Shown piece by piece: positions 16,640-25,933 of a stretch of DNA of 64,000 bases; within the stretch, counting starts at the first letter, position 1; every line of letters begins with the position of its first letter. Below the pieces are notes generated by a model. The model had not been told where the DNA came from and did not search any database. It worked only from the letters and a program-made list of their open reading frames with translations. The DNA comes from Pseudomonadota bacterium. Lineage in GTDB: Bacteria > Pseudomonadota > Alphaproteobacteria > Rhizobiales > Aestuariivirgaceae. Where the stretch lies: NCBI GenBank assembly GCA_963205315.1, contig CAUJIO010000078.1, forward strand, positions 90,751 to 154,750, written 5' to 3'. A program made the position numbers and the translations under genes.

Positions 16640-16867
16640 ATGGAAATCCGCGACATGGTGCGCATGGCCAACCAGATTGCTTCGTTCTTCAATGCCGCGG
16701 GTCATGAGCTGGCAGTGAAGGATGCGGCCGATCACATCAACAAGTTCTGGGAGCCGCGCATGCGCAAGGCGCTCATTGCACATCTGGAAAAAGGCGGGGA
16801 AGGCCTCGACCCGACGATCCGCGATGCAGCGGCTCTCATCAAGCGGCCGAAGGCGGAGGCTGCCTGA
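16640..16867 (+). CDS. fdsD: Formate dehydrogenase delta subunit
   Basis: A 75-residue protein, MEIRDMVRMANQIASFFNAA onward, with the conserved KFWEPRMRKALIAHL of FdsD. This small subunit is needed for activity and assembly of FdsGBA in related bacteria. The start at 16640 lies five bases after the fdhD stop, with GGAG upstream. The frame is also open further upstream, inside fdhD. The TGA is directly followed by the reverse stop of the convergent caspase gene (TGATCA), so no terminator separates the two operons. Confidence 0.93.
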   Translation: MEIRDMVRMANQIASFFNAAGHELAVKDAADHINKFWEPRMRKALIAHLEKGGEGLDPTIRDAAALIKRPKAEAA

Positions 16868-19687
16868 TCACTTGAAAAGGTCGAGTGCCTTCACGGCGTT
16901 GTTCTTCATGGCGCCGATCATCATGCGGTCCATGAAGCTGCCGTGTTCGGCATAGACGGCGAGCGCCGCGTCGAAGCTGGCGATCGCCTGCTCCACCTCG
17001 GCCTTGTTCATCCGCGTCGTGCCGAGCATGAACTGGATGGTGGCGATATCCTTCATGGCCGAAGCCCAGTCGAGTGGCGCCTTGTCCTTGTCAGTGGCGG
17101 ACATGACCTCCTGCAGAATGGCCTCGGCTTCCAGAAGAATCTTCACGTCCTGCTTCAGGATGCCCTTGCCTTGAAGGGCGGTGGCCAGGCCGCTGGACAC
17201 CGACATCCAGTCTGACGGGAAGGCCTCGCGCGTAAACACCTCACGCGCCGCGCGGTAGGCGGCGATTGCCTCATCGGCCAACTTTTCATCTGCCTTGTTC
17301 GAGGCGATTGCCGAAAGCGTCGAGGCTAGTAACTGCTGGCTTTCAGCCCATTGCTCGGCATTGATGTCGCGGGCCCGCACTTCCAGCGCCGAGCGGAACG
17401 CTGCGGCTGCCCTGTCGAGACGGGCCGGGTCCTGCTTCATCATGCCGAGGACCTGCTGTGTCATGCCATAGGCATTCTGCAGCCTCGCCCAGAAGACCGG
17501 CGAGCGTTCGCGGGTGACTTCGCCAAAGGCCTGCTCAAAAGAGTTTGCCGCCAACTCGAATTCGGCGACATTGCCTTCCATGGCGCCAATGTTGGTGTGC
17601 GCCATGCCGATATTGCCGATGGTGTTGCCCCAGTCGATGGGAAAGGACTTGCGATCGAAGACCGGGAGAATCTCCTCGTAGGTTTTCAATGCCTCCCGAA
17701 CCTGGCTCACGTCACGCGCGTTTGCGCCGCGGACACGCATGGTGATGGCGAGGTTGTTCTTGGCCTGGGCCCATTCGATACGATTGGCTTGCGGGTCGAG
17801 CAATGCCAACGCATCGTTCAATCGATCGGCCGCCTTGCCATACCGGCTGGCGTCACCATTGCGGTCGGCCAGATCGACATCGAGATTGGCCGCGTTCAGC
17901 TGGTCCAGTGCCCAGCCATAGGAGTCGTCCTTCCTGTCCCGAAGTGCCAGAGCGGTGGTGAAGGATTGTTCCGCTTCGGCGTAAAGTGCGGCATCGTTGC
18001 GGCGCTGGGCAAGCGTGTGAAGCGCGATGCCGAGATTCGAGAGCGAGGTTGCCTTTTCCTTTGGCATTGTTCCGCCTACGGACAATGCGGCGCGGTAGAG
18101 GGCGATGGCCTGTTCGACCGGTCCAGTGTCAAGCACCCGCTCGGCCAGAACCGAATAGGAGTTGGCGAGATTGTTGGTGGTCTTCGACCATTGCAGCGGC
18201 TCGCGCTCGCGAGAGACAAAGGTGAGCGCCAGTTCATAAGCCGCGATGGCGCGCTGCAATACGTCCTCCCCGCCGCGATAGCGGTAGATCGTCTGCAACG
18301 CATCGGCCTCGCGTGTCTTGTATTTGTTCGCCAGCGGCCGGTCGGCATCCTTCACCCAGTCGAAGGCCTCGGCATAGTCCCTTGATGCGCCATCAAAGTC
18401 GAAATCGATCTCGGCTGTTTCGGCACTCTTCATCAGAACTTCGGCGTTGGCGATGCGCTTGGCTCTGGCTTCCGCTTCGACCTTTTCGATGGTTTCGCGC
18501 GAGTCCTCCACCGCCTGCTTGGCTTCATCCAGAAAGCCGCGCGCCGCCTTGATGGCGCCTTCTCCAATCGCCGTATCGGCGGCTGCAACCAGCCGCATGA
18601 TCTTCGGGTCATCAACGGAGAGCGCCTTGCGCTCGTCCAGAATGGTCTTGATGCGCCCGGCTTGGGATCTCAAAGCGACCTCGAGCGACTGCGGATCCTT
18701 GGGGATCTCGGTTTCGCCGAGCGCGGCGAGCACGCCATAGAGCGTGCCCAGCGGCACGCTGTCAGCGGCGGCGATGCGCTCGACCTGTTTGCGTTGGGGA
18801 TCGGGCAGGCCTGCAATCGTCAGCAACAGTTTGCGGCGTTCGCCGGTGATGATGCCGTCTTCGCCAGCCGGCAACTCCTCTGGTGCGCCGAAGTAAAGCT
18901 GTTTGCGCAGGCTCTCGTTCACCCAGGGGCGCTGCCGGGTATCGGTCTTGAGATAGACCTCTTCCGTCACCATGCGCATGACGAGGCCAAATTCGCTGCC
19001 GGTCATGGCGGAGAGGTGACGCAGAATCGCCGCAGCATAAGGACTGTTGCTCCCGGGTTCGCCATCGAGTGCAGGTAACCCTGGTTCGGCGGCAAAACCG
19101 ATGATGGTGCCGATCGTGTCGGTTGCCCCCTGTTCGACTGCCGCAAATCCGCGCGGCGTACCGAGGCCAGAGCCGCTCATTTCGACCTTTTCTCCCTGCT
19201 TGCGGGCCACCGTGCCGGCAGGAAAAGGATTGGAGCGGCAGGCATCGATCAGAAAGATGGTGAGGGGCACCTTGGCGCGCAATTCATCCAGAATCCCGCT
19301 CAAGGGCACCAGGTTTTTTTCCACGTCTTCAAGAGCGCCAAGATCGGCATCAACCGGAACAAGCCAGTTTTCCCCGCCCGCCTCGATTCCATGGCCGGAA
19401 TAATAAATGATCGCGGCATCCGCGCCCTCGGCGTCTTCGGCAAAGCGGTCGAGATCGCGGCGCAGCTTCTTGGCATCGCGATCGGTCGAACCCGTCACGT
19501 CAAACCCGAGCTTTTCCAACAGGTCCTCGATCGCGCGGGCATCACTCTCGGGATTAGGCAGGGGTGAAAGGTGTTGGTACTTTGATTGGCCAATGACCAG
19601 TGCAACGCCCCGGAGGCCACCCTCCCCAGCTATTGCCGGCGGAAGAAAACTCAGCAGGAACAGAAGGATGGCAACAAGTCTGGTCAT
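16868..19687 (-). CDS. Secreted caspase-domain (peptidase C14) protein with TPR-like repeats
   Basis: A 939-residue protein. Residues 1-20 are a signal peptide. Residues 25-270 form a caspase/metacaspase p20-like domain ([20 protein letters not shown]) with catalytic His99 in YYSGHGIE and Cys150 in [10 protein letters not shown] helical, charged linker follows, then from about residue 400 to the end many TPR-like helical pairs (for example [20 protein letters not shown]). This suggests a periplasmic protease with a protein-binding solenoid. Substrates are unknown. Its ATG overlaps the YcgN-type gene's stop. The catalytic dyad appears intact. Confidence 0.85.
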   Translation of the reverse strand: MTRLVAILLFLLSFLPPAIAGEGGLRGVALVIGQSKYQHLSPLPNPESDARAIEDLLEKLGFDVTGSTDRDAKKLRRDLDRFAEDAEGADAAIIYYSGHGIEAGGENWLVPVDADLGALEDVEKNLVPLSGILDELRAKVPLTIFLIDACRSNPFPAGTVARKQGEKVEMSGSGLGTPRGFAAVEQGATDTIGTIIGFAAEPGLPALDGEPGSNSPYAAAILRHLSAMTGSEFGLVMRMVTEEVYLKTDTRQRPWVNESLRKQLYFGAPEELPAGEDGIITGERRKLLLTIAGLPDPQRKQVERIAAADSVPLGTLYGVLAALGETEIPKDPQSLEVALRSQAGRIKTILDERKALSVDDPKIMRLVAAADTAIGEGAIKAARGFLDEAKQAVEDSRETIEKVEAEARAKRIANAEVLMKSAETAEIDFDFDGASRDYAEAFDWVKDADRPLANKYKTREADALQTIYRYRGGEDVLQRAIAAYELALTFVSREREPLQWSKTTNNLANSYSVLAERVLDTGPVEQAIALYRAALSVGGTMPKEKATSLSNLGIALHTLAQRRNDAALYAEAEQSFTTALALRDRKDDSYGWALDQLNAANLDVDLADRNGDASRYGKAADRLNDALALLDPQANRIEWAQAKNNLAITMRVRGANARDVSQVREALKTYEEILPVFDRKSFPIDWGNTIGNIGMAHTNIGAMEGNVAEFELAANSFEQAFGEVTRERSPVFWARLQNAYGMTQQVLGMMKQDPARLDRAAAAFRSALEVRARDINAEQWAESQQLLASTLSAIASNKADEKLADEAIAAYRAAREVFTREAFPSDWMSVSSGLATALQGKGILKQDVKILLEAEAILQEVMSATDKDKAPLDWASAMKDIATIQFMLGTTRMNKAEVEQAIASFDAALAVYAEHGSFMDRMMIGAMKNNAVKALDLFK

Positions 19688-20148
19688 GTCGTCCGGCGGC
19701 GGCGGGGTTTTGGCAGGCGCCAGATGTGATCCACCAGATCGTCAACACTAAGGCCTTCCTCGGAATAGGCCTCGTTCTTGATCGTGATCCCCGCTTCATC
19801 CACAGTCGCTTGCCGGCCCGAGACCAGCGGGTGCCACCAGGGGAGGGATTTTCCTTCCGCCAACAGGCGGTAGGCGCACGTGCCGGGAAGCCAGCCGAGC
19901 GAGCTGACATTCTGCGGGGTCAGCGCCACACAATCGGGCACCTTGTCATGGCGGTTAGGATAATCGGTACAGCGGCAGGTTCCAATGTCGAGAAGCTTGC
20001 AGGCGGCCCTGGTATAGAGAAACTCCCCGGTGTCCTCATCTTCCAGCTTGTTCAGGCAGCAGCGGCCGCAGCCATCGCAAAGCGACTCCCATTCGCCAGG
20101 GGTCATCTGGTCAAGGGTCTTGGATTTCCAGAACGGTTCGGCGGTCAT
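19684..20148 (-). CDS. YcgN-family cysteine cluster protein (UPF0260)
   Basis: A 154-residue member of the YcgN/YkgJ cysteine cluster family. [20 protein letters not shown] near residue 23 is the family signature, and further cysteines ([21 protein letters not shown]) probably bind zinc or an Fe-S cluster. The biochemical role is not known. It is the first gene of a two-gene operon with the caspase-domain protein (ATGA overlap). A perfect CtrA-type box lies about 65 bases upstream of its start. Confidence 0.88.
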   Translation of the reverse strand: MTAEPFWKSKTLDQMTPGEWESLCDGCGRCCLNKLEDEDTGEFLYTRAACKLLDIGTCRCTDYPNRHDKVPDCVALTPQNVSSLGWLPGTCAYRLLAEGKSLPWWHPLVSGRQATVDEAGITIKNEAYSEEGLSVDDLVDHIWRLPKPRRRRTT

Positions 20149-20211
20149 GACCCTTTGGAAGCGATAGACCGATGAAAGTCAATGGTGGCTGTGCGACATC
20201 TGGACATTGTG

Positions 20212-20226
20212 TTAACCCCTGCTTAA
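20212..20226. promoter_or_regulatory. CtrA-type binding site (TTAA-N7-TTAA)
   Basis: TTAACCCCTGCTTAA is a perfect match to the CtrA full-site pattern of alphaproteobacteria. It lies in the 206-base divergent region between the ycgN-type gene and the class A PBP gene. Either or both could be under cell-cycle control by CtrA. No other clear element is visible in this gap. Confidence 0.6.
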
Positions 20227-20354
20227 CCCTCGGCTGGTGTTGAAGTCACGGCAGCCTATATATTGATGCTCGTGCGGCGCGCCTGCTGCATGGCCCGTTT
20301 TCGTCACAATCGGCCCTTATCGGGGCTTGCAACGCTCATGCTGGTTCGCGACCC

Positions 20355-22688
20355 TTGTCCAACGTCCCGTCCCGATCATCAATAGCCGGAGTTCTGTGGA
20401 GAGCTGACGCTGTCGTCAGTACCGCAATCTTCGAGACATGGGATTTTCTCAAGCGGTCAGGATCGGCCTATGCGAATTTCCTTGAGCGGTTCCGGCTGAG
20501 GGGACTGAAGCGCGTGTTCATCGATCTTCTCGATGACGGCGTCACGTTCGGGGTGATCGCGTGTTTCGTGGTGCTCGCCTATGCTCTGCCGCCTTTCTCC
20601 GGCACGGGCGACGTGTGGAACCGCGGGCGCGAATACGCGGTGACCTTTACCGATGCCAGTGGCCAGATCATCGGCCGGCGCGGCATCCGGCAGGACGATG
20701 CCATCCCCCTGGAAGATATTCCGCCGGTGATGATCAAGGCGGTGCTGGCCACCGAGGACGCCCGCTTCTTCGAACATTTCGGCGTCGACGTCATCGGCAC
20801 GCTGCGCGCCATCGTGCAGAATGCCAGGGCCAATGATGTGGTGCAGGGTGGCTCATCGCTAACCCAGCAGGTTGCGAAGAACCTGTTCCTGTCGCCCGAG
20901 CGTACGATCCGCCGCAAAGTGCATGAGGCCTTCCTGTCACTGTGGATCGAGGCACGCCTGAGCAAAGAAGAAATTCTCAAGCTCTATCTTGACCGGTCGT
21001 ATCTCGGCGGGGGCAACTATGGTGTCGAAGCCGCATCGCAGTTCTATTTCGGCAAGTCGGTGCGCGACATCACGCTGACCGAGGCCGCGATGCTGGCCGG
21101 TCTGTTCAAGGCACCCACAAAATATGCGCCGCACAGAAATCTTGCGATCGCGCAGGCGCGCGCCAATACGGTGCTCTACCGCATGCTCGATGCAGGGTTC
21201 ATCACCCAGGGTGAATTGTTGCAGGCGCGGCGTGAACCGGCGACGGCGATCGCGCAATCGGTGACGGACAGCCCCGACTGGTTTCTCGACTGGGCCTATC
21301 GCGACACGCTCAACGTCCTTGATGACAGGAAAATCAACGGCGATTTTGTGCTGGAGGTGAAGACCACCATCAATCTGCCGCTGCAGACCGCCGCACAGCG
21401 CATCATCAACGAAGACATGGCCGTCAACGGCAGCCCCTACAACATCTCGCAGGCGGCCGCCGTCACCATGGCACCGGATGGCGCGGTCGAGGCCATCGTT
21501 GGTGGCAAGGACTACGAAATCAGCCAGTTCAATCGCGCCACCGATGCGATGCGGCAGTCGGGCTCATCATTCAAACCCTTTGTCTACATGGCAGCCCTGC
21601 TCGATGGCTACAAACCGACCGACGTCCTGGTCGATGGCCCCGTGACTGTTGGCGACTGGAGTCCGAAAAACTACAGTGGCAAGTATGCCGGGCGCACGAC
21701 ACTGTCGAATGCCCTGGCGCATTCCTATAATTCCATTCCAGTGAAGCTTATGGTGGCAATCGGACGTTCGGCCATCATCCGTACAGCACATACAGCGGGG
21801 ATCAGGGGCGAACTCGAAACGTGGGCACCGATGGTGCTCGGCACCAGCGCACTTTCGTTGATGGACCTGACCACCGGATACATCGCTTTTGCCTCGGGCG
21901 GCATTCCAGCGCAGCCGTACGCCGTTCTGGAAATCCGCCGCGCAAACGGCGACCTGCTTTATAGCCGGGCAGATGGCATCGTCACTCCGCCGCACCGCGT
22001 CTTTCCGGAAGAGAAAGTCGCCGAGCTCAATTCCATGCTCTCGGCCGTGGTCAAGGCAGGAACAGGCAGGCGGGCAGACCTGGGCTTTGCGCCGCAAGGC
22101 GGCAAGACCGGCACCAACCAGGGCTATCGTGATGCCTGGTATGTCGGCTTCACCGGACATCACATCACCGGCGTGTGGTACGGCAATGATGACTTCTCGC
22201 CGATGAAGGAAGTGACGGGAGGATTGCTTCCGGCACCGACGTGGAAACGCATCATGCTCGAAGCCGAACGCGGACTTTCTCCTGTGAGCATCGCGGGCAT
22301 CCCCTATGACAGCACCTATGCCGTGGCCGAGGTCGATGATTCCAAGGCCACTGCGCTACAACCCATCAGCGACGAGGCCGACCAGACGGTGACCGGCGAT
22401 ACGCTCCCTCAGAACAATGGCGGCGATGTCAACACGGTGCTCAACGGCATGTTCGATCTGTTCGAGGACAAGCCGGCCGTGACGGCAGCGAAGCCGGAGA
22501 AGAAGCCCAAGCAAGAGGCCCTGGTCCTGCCCAAGGCCAACGTGACGACTGACCAGACGGCCACCAAGAAGAAGAATCTCTTCAAACAGATCTTCGGCGG
22601 AATCGGCGATGTATCGCAGTCGCCATCGCAGGCCGAAGTCCCGAAGAAAAAGAAGAAGAAGAAAAATTTCCTTGATAGAATTTTCTGA
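20355..22688 (+). CDS. Class A penicillin-binding protein (PBP1-type transglycosylase/transpeptidase)
   Basis: A bifunctional peptidoglycan synthase of up to 777 residues, starting at a TTG (20355); no in-frame ATG lies between the CtrA-type box and this point. Residues 1-75 hold the cytoplasmic part and one membrane segment (GVIACFVVLAYALPPF). The glycosyltransferase has its catalytic Glu in ATEDARFFEHFGVD and the motif GGSSLTQQVAKNL. The transpeptidase has SGSSFKPFVYM (SxxK), HSYNSIP (SxN) and KTGTNQGYRD (KTG). The C-terminal 100 residues are disordered and end in a lysine-rich tail. A CtrA-type box lies upstream. Confidence 0.9.
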   Translation: MSNVPSRSSIAGVLWRADAVVSTAIFETWDFLKRSGSAYANFLERFRLRGLKRVFIDLLDDGVTFGVIACFVVLAYALPPFSGTGDVWNRGREYAVTFTDASGQIIGRRGIRQDDAIPLEDIPPVMIKAVLATEDARFFEHFGVDVIGTLRAIVQNARANDVVQGGSSLTQQVAKNLFLSPERTIRRKVHEAFLSLWIEARLSKEEILKLYLDRSYLGGGNYGVEAASQFYFGKSVRDITLTEAAMLAGLFKAPTKYAPHRNLAIAQARANTVLYRMLDAGFITQGELLQARREPATAIAQSVTDSPDWFLDWAYRDTLNVLDDRKINGDFVLEVKTTINLPLQTAAQRIINEDMAVNGSPYNISQAAAVTMAPDGAVEAIVGGKDYEISQFNRATDAMRQSGSSFKPFVYMAALLDGYKPTDVLVDGPVTVGDWSPKNYSGKYAGRTTLSNALAHSYNSIPVKLMVAIGRSAIIRTAHTAGIRGELETWAPMVLGTSALSLMDLTTGYIAFASGGIPAQPYAVLEIRRANGDLLYSRADGIVTPPHRVFPEEKVAELNSMLSAVVKAGTGRRADLGFAPQGGKTGTNQGYRDAWYVGFTGHHITGVWYGNDDFSPMKEVTGGLLPAPTWKRIMLEAERGLSPVSIAGIPYDSTYAVAEVDDSKATALQPISDEADQTVTGDTLPQNNGGDVNTVLNGMFDLFEDKPAVTAAKPEKKPKQEALVLPKANVTTDQTATKKKNLFKQIFGGIGDVSQSPSQAEVPKKKKKKKNFLDRIF

Positions 22689-22696
22689 TCACTGAC

Positions 22697-23254
22697 ATGC
22701 GGCGTTATGCAGGAGGATTTGCGTATGTATTGGCCGGCCTAGCTGCTGGCGCTGCGAGCGCATACCTGGTGATCGAGAACAAGGGCGTGAAGTCTGCGGG
22801 ATCCAGCGAGCTCTGGACCAGCCGGGCGAAAGGACTGTCCGGTGATTCCGCCATCTATGTCCGCGCTCACTACCTGCTGCAGGGCCGCTTGCCGCCGTCC
22901 ACAGGACAGATCGACGAGGCAACGGCGGACACGGATTCGGATGGCAATGTCCTGACCAGCAGTTGCCGCTACACCGTCACTTCGACTGGTGCCTTGCCAC
23001 GGTGGTGGAGCATCGCCGTCATGACTGACGGTTCCGAGTCCTCCTCGCCGCAAGTCATTGCCGATACCGACAGTGTCATCCGCGAAGCAGACGGCTCGGC
23101 AGTCATCCACGCCGCGGCAACCCCGCAGCCCGGCAACTGGCTCAACACCGGGGCGGCGGGGCGCTTCACGTTGCTTTACTCCGCCGTTGCCGCGGGAACG
23201 CAGCGCCTGCCTGGGGCGCCGCCTTTCAACATCCGGCGCGAGGAATGCCCATGA
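22697..23254 (+). CDS. DUF1214 domain membrane-anchored protein
   Basis: A 185-residue protein with an N-terminal membrane anchor (residues 5-26) and a DUF1214 domain (motifs YVRAHYLLQGRLP and LPRWWSIAVM). It lies eight bases after the PBP gene and overlaps the DUF1254 gene by ten bases, so the three are probably co-transcribed. In many bacteria DUF1254 and DUF1214 are joined in one larger protein; here they are two short exported proteins. Function unknown. Confidence 0.85.
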   Translation: MRRYAGGFAYVLAGLAAGAASAYLVIENKGVKSAGSSELWTSRAKGLSGDSAIYVRAHYLLQGRLPPSTGQIDEATADTDSDGNVLTSSCRYTVTSTGALPRWWSIAVMTDGSESSSPQVIADTDSVIREADGSAVIHAAATPQPGNWLNTGAAGRFTLLYSAVAAGTQRLPGAPPFNIRREECP

Positions 23255-23817
23255 TGATCCGGCTGTTCTGGATTGCTGTGGCTCTGGTCGCAGCCGTGGC
23301 AGCGCATGCGGCCTTCGTATTGTTCGTGCCGGGCTACATGTTCTCAGCAGAGATCGCGCGCATGACTCGCGCGCATGGCGTCAACACCTTCTTCATTTTG
23401 CCGGTTGCGGATCAGGCGCGGCTGTTTCCTGGCCTGCCACGCAATGGCGTGACCGGTATCTGCCTGTTCGATGTCACCGACGGCGGCGTTACCCTGTCGG
23501 CCAACCTTCCAGAGGGCTTCTGGGTGACGACCATCTATAGCGACAAGGGCGAAACCCTCTACACCGTGAACAACAGGCAATCAGGGTCCGATGCATTCAA
23601 CGTCAGCCTGTCGCGGGCGCCGGGCTTCATCGAAATGCTGGTGCAATCGACCGACAAGGAGCGTCCGGAAATCGATAGTGGCTGGACGGTGCAGTCGCCC
23701 GAACCGCAGGGCCTCGCCGTGGTGTGGTATCCACTGACCGATGCCGCCTTGCGGGAACCAGTCGCGCAGGCCATGTCGGGTACGAGGTGCGGCCGTACCG
23801 TCAGCCCTTCGCAATAG
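23245..23817 (+). CDS. DUF1254 domain membrane-anchored protein
   Basis: A 190-residue protein with an N-terminal hydrophobic segment (residues 5-28) and a DUF1254 region. The motif YSDKGETLYTVNNRQSGSDA is conserved, and the end PEPQGLAVVWYPLTDAALR matches the family. It overlaps the preceding DUF1214 gene by ten bases, which suggests a complex of the two products at the cytoplasmic membrane. Its stop is five bases from the convergent small gene's stop. Function unknown. Confidence 0.85.
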   Translation: MPMMIRLFWIAVALVAAVAAHAAFVLFVPGYMFSAEIARMTRAHGVNTFFILPVADQARLFPGLPRNGVTGICLFDVTDGGVTLSANLPEGFWVTTIYSDKGETLYTVNNRQSGSDAFNVSLSRAPGFIEMLVQSTDKERPEIDSGWTVQSPEPQGLAVVWYPLTDAALREPVAQAMSGTRCGRTVSPSQ

Positions 23818-23822
23818 ACCGG

Positions 23823-24017
23823 TCAGTAGAAATCGAAATCTCCGGCGCGCGACTGGGACGAGGAGCCGTTGCGGACGGCCGGCAGCCGCTCGGCCAGATC
23901 GAAGGCCATGCGCTCGACACGAACGCCGGGAAAAATGATGACTTCGGCATCGCCGGAGGTTTCGCTCCGCGCAACCGATCTGGTGCGTCCTGCGGGAAAT
24001 TCGATGACGGCACTCAT
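23823..24017 (-). CDS. Small conserved hypothetical protein
   Basis: A 64-residue protein (MSAVIEFPAGRTRSVARSET onward) starting at the ATG at 24017. Upstream GAGAGAG is a good ribosome binding site, and a GTG nine bases further upstream is the alternative start. No membrane segment or known domain is visible. A near-match to a CtrA box, TTAA-N7-CTAA, sits at 24083-24097 upstream of the start. The protein resembles short orphan proteins common in Hyphomicrobiales; its function is not known. Confidence 0.6.
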   Translation of the reverse strand: MSAVIEFPAGRTRSVARSETSGDAEVIIFPGVRVERMAFDLAERLPAVRNGSSSQSRAGDFDFY

Positions 24018-24093
24018 GGGGTTCACTCTCTCATGACGAAGGCAGATGCCCCCGTGTCAAGACGGATTAAACTCCGGGTTGGTTAACAACAGG

Positions 24094-24429
24094 CTAAGCG
24101 GATGCAACGAGCCCGGCTGTGCCTTTGCGGTCTTCAACTTCCACGATCCAGATGTCCGGATCATAGCGCCGCTTGCGGTCAAGCACGGCGTTGATATCGG
24201 CCATCGCCGAGGGCGGCGGAAGCTCCAGCGCCCAGCGGCGTTCGCCTTCGTCATCGTGCGAGGGCCCCGGAGCCGGCCCGAAGAAGTGGCACGTCCCATC
24301 AAGGTGATCGACAATCACGTAAACGGCGCCGGCCTCTTCCGCGCCTTTGCGCAGTACAGCGCCATATAGTCCATCGACCATGCAGCGGCGGAGAAAGGCC
24401 GAGACCCAGATGGAAGTCTTGAGGCGCAA
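24094..24429 (-). CDS. DUF1491 family protein
   Basis: A 111-residue DUF1491 protein. It begins MRLKTSIWVSAFLRRCMVDG and contains KGAEEAGAVYVIVDHLDG, FFGPAPG and the end DPDIWIVEVEDR, all family hallmarks. DUF1491 is restricted mostly to Alphaproteobacteria and has no known function. It lies two bases after the stop of the peptidoglycan-binding-domain gene and is probably co-transcribed with it. Confidence 0.92.
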   Translation of the reverse strand: MRLKTSIWVSAFLRRCMVDGLYGAVLRKGAEEAGAVYVIVDHLDGTCHFFGPAPGPSHDDEGERRWALELPPPSAMADINAVLDRKRRYDPDIWIVEVEDRKGTAGLVASA

Positions 24430-24431
24430 GC

Positions 24432-25100
24432 CTATTCTTTTGTCAGTTCGGACTGACCACTCATCTTGCCAAGTTCAGCGACCAGGTCGTCGGTGATCTC
24501 GCCGGTTTCAGGCAGCTTGCGATCCTGCTGGAAGGCAATAATGGCCTTGCGGGTTTGGCGGGTCAGTTCGCCGTTGATCTCGCCCGGACTATAGGCCAGT
24601 TCAGCAAGCCCGGTCTGCACGCGGCGCACCTTTGCCCGTGCTTCGGCGTTCGGATCGGGTTCAATACTGCCGGTGAACAGCGAGGCTTCGGCAAGTTCGC
24701 GGGTATAGCGGATGTGCTCCGCGAGATCCGGCGATGGGATGCCGTCAGCTTCCAGACCGACCGAGGTCTGATAGGCGGCAATCGCCTGCTTGGTCTTGCG
24801 GCCAATGACACCGTCAACCATCCCCTTGTAATAGCCGGCGGCGGCGAGTTCGCGCTGCACGGCTTCGACGACGGGATCATATTTCAATTGAATGGTGCGG
24901 CCACCCTGCCCGGGCGCATCAACTTCGATCCGGGCATTGCCCTCCAGTGTGACGTCGCCCGACGCCAGAGTACGGCTGCCATTCGGCTGGCCAAAAAACG
25001 CGTTGCCGACAATGCCGAGACCGAGCAGGCCCGTGATGCCCCATGCGGCAAGCGGCATGATCCGCCCGGAGGTACGATCCTTCAGCACAACATTACGCAT
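24432..25100 (-). CDS. Membrane-anchored protein with two peptidoglycan-binding domains
   Basis: A protein of about 222 residues. The ATG at 25100 is taken as the start; a GTG at 25115 would add five residues. A membrane segment near residues 15-38 (PLAAWGITGLLGLGIVGNAF) is followed by two PG_binding_1 repeats: AVQRELAAAGYYKGMVDGVI with IGRKTKQAIAAYQ, and VQTGLAELAYSPGEINGEL with TRKAIIAFQ. It probably binds cell wall from the periplasmic side; no enzymatic domain is present. It is transcribed divergently from the DUF5330 gene, with a CtrA-type box between. Confidence 0.85.
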   Translation of the reverse strand: MRNVVLKDRTSGRIMPLAAWGITGLLGLGIVGNAFFGQPNGSRTLASGDVTLEGNARIEVDAPGQGGRTIQLKYDPVVEAVQRELAAAGYYKGMVDGVIGRKTKQAIAAYQTSVGLEADGIPSPDLAEHIRYTRELAEASLFTGSIEPDPNAEARAKVRRVQTGLAELAYSPGEINGELTRQTRKAIIAFQQDRKLPETGEITDDLVAELGKMSGQSELTKE

Positions 25101-25248
25101 TCTGCCGACCTGCACTCACTTTTCGAAACACTCCGTCCGCTTCCCACAGGCGCTTGCCGTCATTTGGCGGCTTCAACTTGCACCAGCACGGTTAACGTGG
25201 CCTTTCTTTGACCTGCGCACCGATGGCTCCCTGCGTATGGTGTCATGG

Positions 25249-25271
25249 TTAACTTCAGATTAATCTGAAGT
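25249..25271. promoter_or_regulatory. CtrA-type box embedded in a 20-base perfect palindrome
   Basis: TTAACTTCAGATTAA (25249-25263) is a perfect TTAA-N7-TTAA CtrA pattern. It overlaps ACTTCAGATTAATCTGAAGT (25252-25271), a perfect 20-base palindrome. A second AT-only palindrome, ATAAAATTTTAT, follows at 25273-25284. The 293-base region 25101-25393 is the divergent control region of the PG-binding gene and the DUF5330 gene, with a half site TTAACG at 25192. Palindrome and CtrA site could be competing operators. Confidence 0.6.
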
Positions 25272-25393
25272 ATAAAATTTTATTCAAATCTGATTCAAAA
25301 GAACATCAACTTTGCTTCGAAATGTATTCCTTGGCTTTATCGCACTTCAACAGGTTTTTGCTAGTTTCGATGAAGTCAAAAAGGGGTGCGGGG

Positions 25394-25876
25394 ATGCGTC
25401 TCATTCGAACAATACTTGTACTTTCGGGCGCCAGCTTTCTCTTGCCGTCTCCGCCGGAAGATGTTGCCGTCAATAACGTCAGCGCCACGACCGAACAGGT
25501 CTCCACGCTGGCCATGCTGTCGTCTGCCTCCTCAGCCGTGACCGATGTTGCAGGCTTCTGCTTCCGTCAACCGGACTTCTGCGAAAACGCAAGCTATGTC
25601 GCTGGCAGGCTAGAGGCCAAGGCCAAGTACAGCGTGAAACTGCTGTACGAATGGGCGTCGGAAGCCGAAAGCGTTCCATCAGGTGAACCTGAGGTCACTC
25701 CGGCGCAGCCGGACGTGATCAAGGTCGACCTGATGAAAACCGGTACCATCGTCGCCGACAACACCGTTCCTGTCACCCATCAGGCCAAGAACCAGTCGAC
25801 GCTGAAGCTTGAGGACCTGATTCCCGAATGGCGGGGACCTGCGGAGTCGAAACAGCTGCCCAAGAAACAAGGTTGA
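25394..25876 (+). CDS. DUF5330 domain exported protein
   Basis: A 160-residue protein starting at ATG 25394; the frame is open from 25322, but AAGGGGTGCGGGG precedes the chosen ATG. MRLIRTILVLSGASFLLPSP is a signal peptide or anchor. The core VTDVAGFCFRQPDFCENASY with two cysteines is typical of DUF5330, found in Hyphomicrobiales. The C-terminus is hydrophilic. Function unknown. The upstream CtrA-type box suggests cell-cycle-linked expression. Confidence 0.8.
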   Translation: MRLIRTILVLSGASFLLPSPPEDVAVNNVSATTEQVSTLAMLSSASSAVTDVAGFCFRQPDFCENASYVAGRLEAKAKYSVKLLYEWASEAESVPSGEPEVTPAQPDVIKVDLMKTGTIVADNTVPVTHQAKNQSTLKLEDLIPEWRGPAESKQLPKKQG

Positions 25877-25898
25877 GCTTGGGGGCCCTCCGGCCTAT

Positions 25899-25920
25899 CT
25901 GATGGCCAGACAGCCATCAG
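25899..25920 (+). terminator. Hairpin between DUF5330 and sufE genes
   Basis: CTGATGGC (25899-25906) and GCCATCAG (25913-25920) form a perfect 8-base stem with a six-base loop, 23 bases after the DUF5330 stop and 13 bases before the TTG start of sufE. There is no T tract, so it may be a rho-independent-like pause, an mRNA end or a translational element. Confidence 0.4.
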
Positions 25921-25933
25921 AACGGACCTCACA

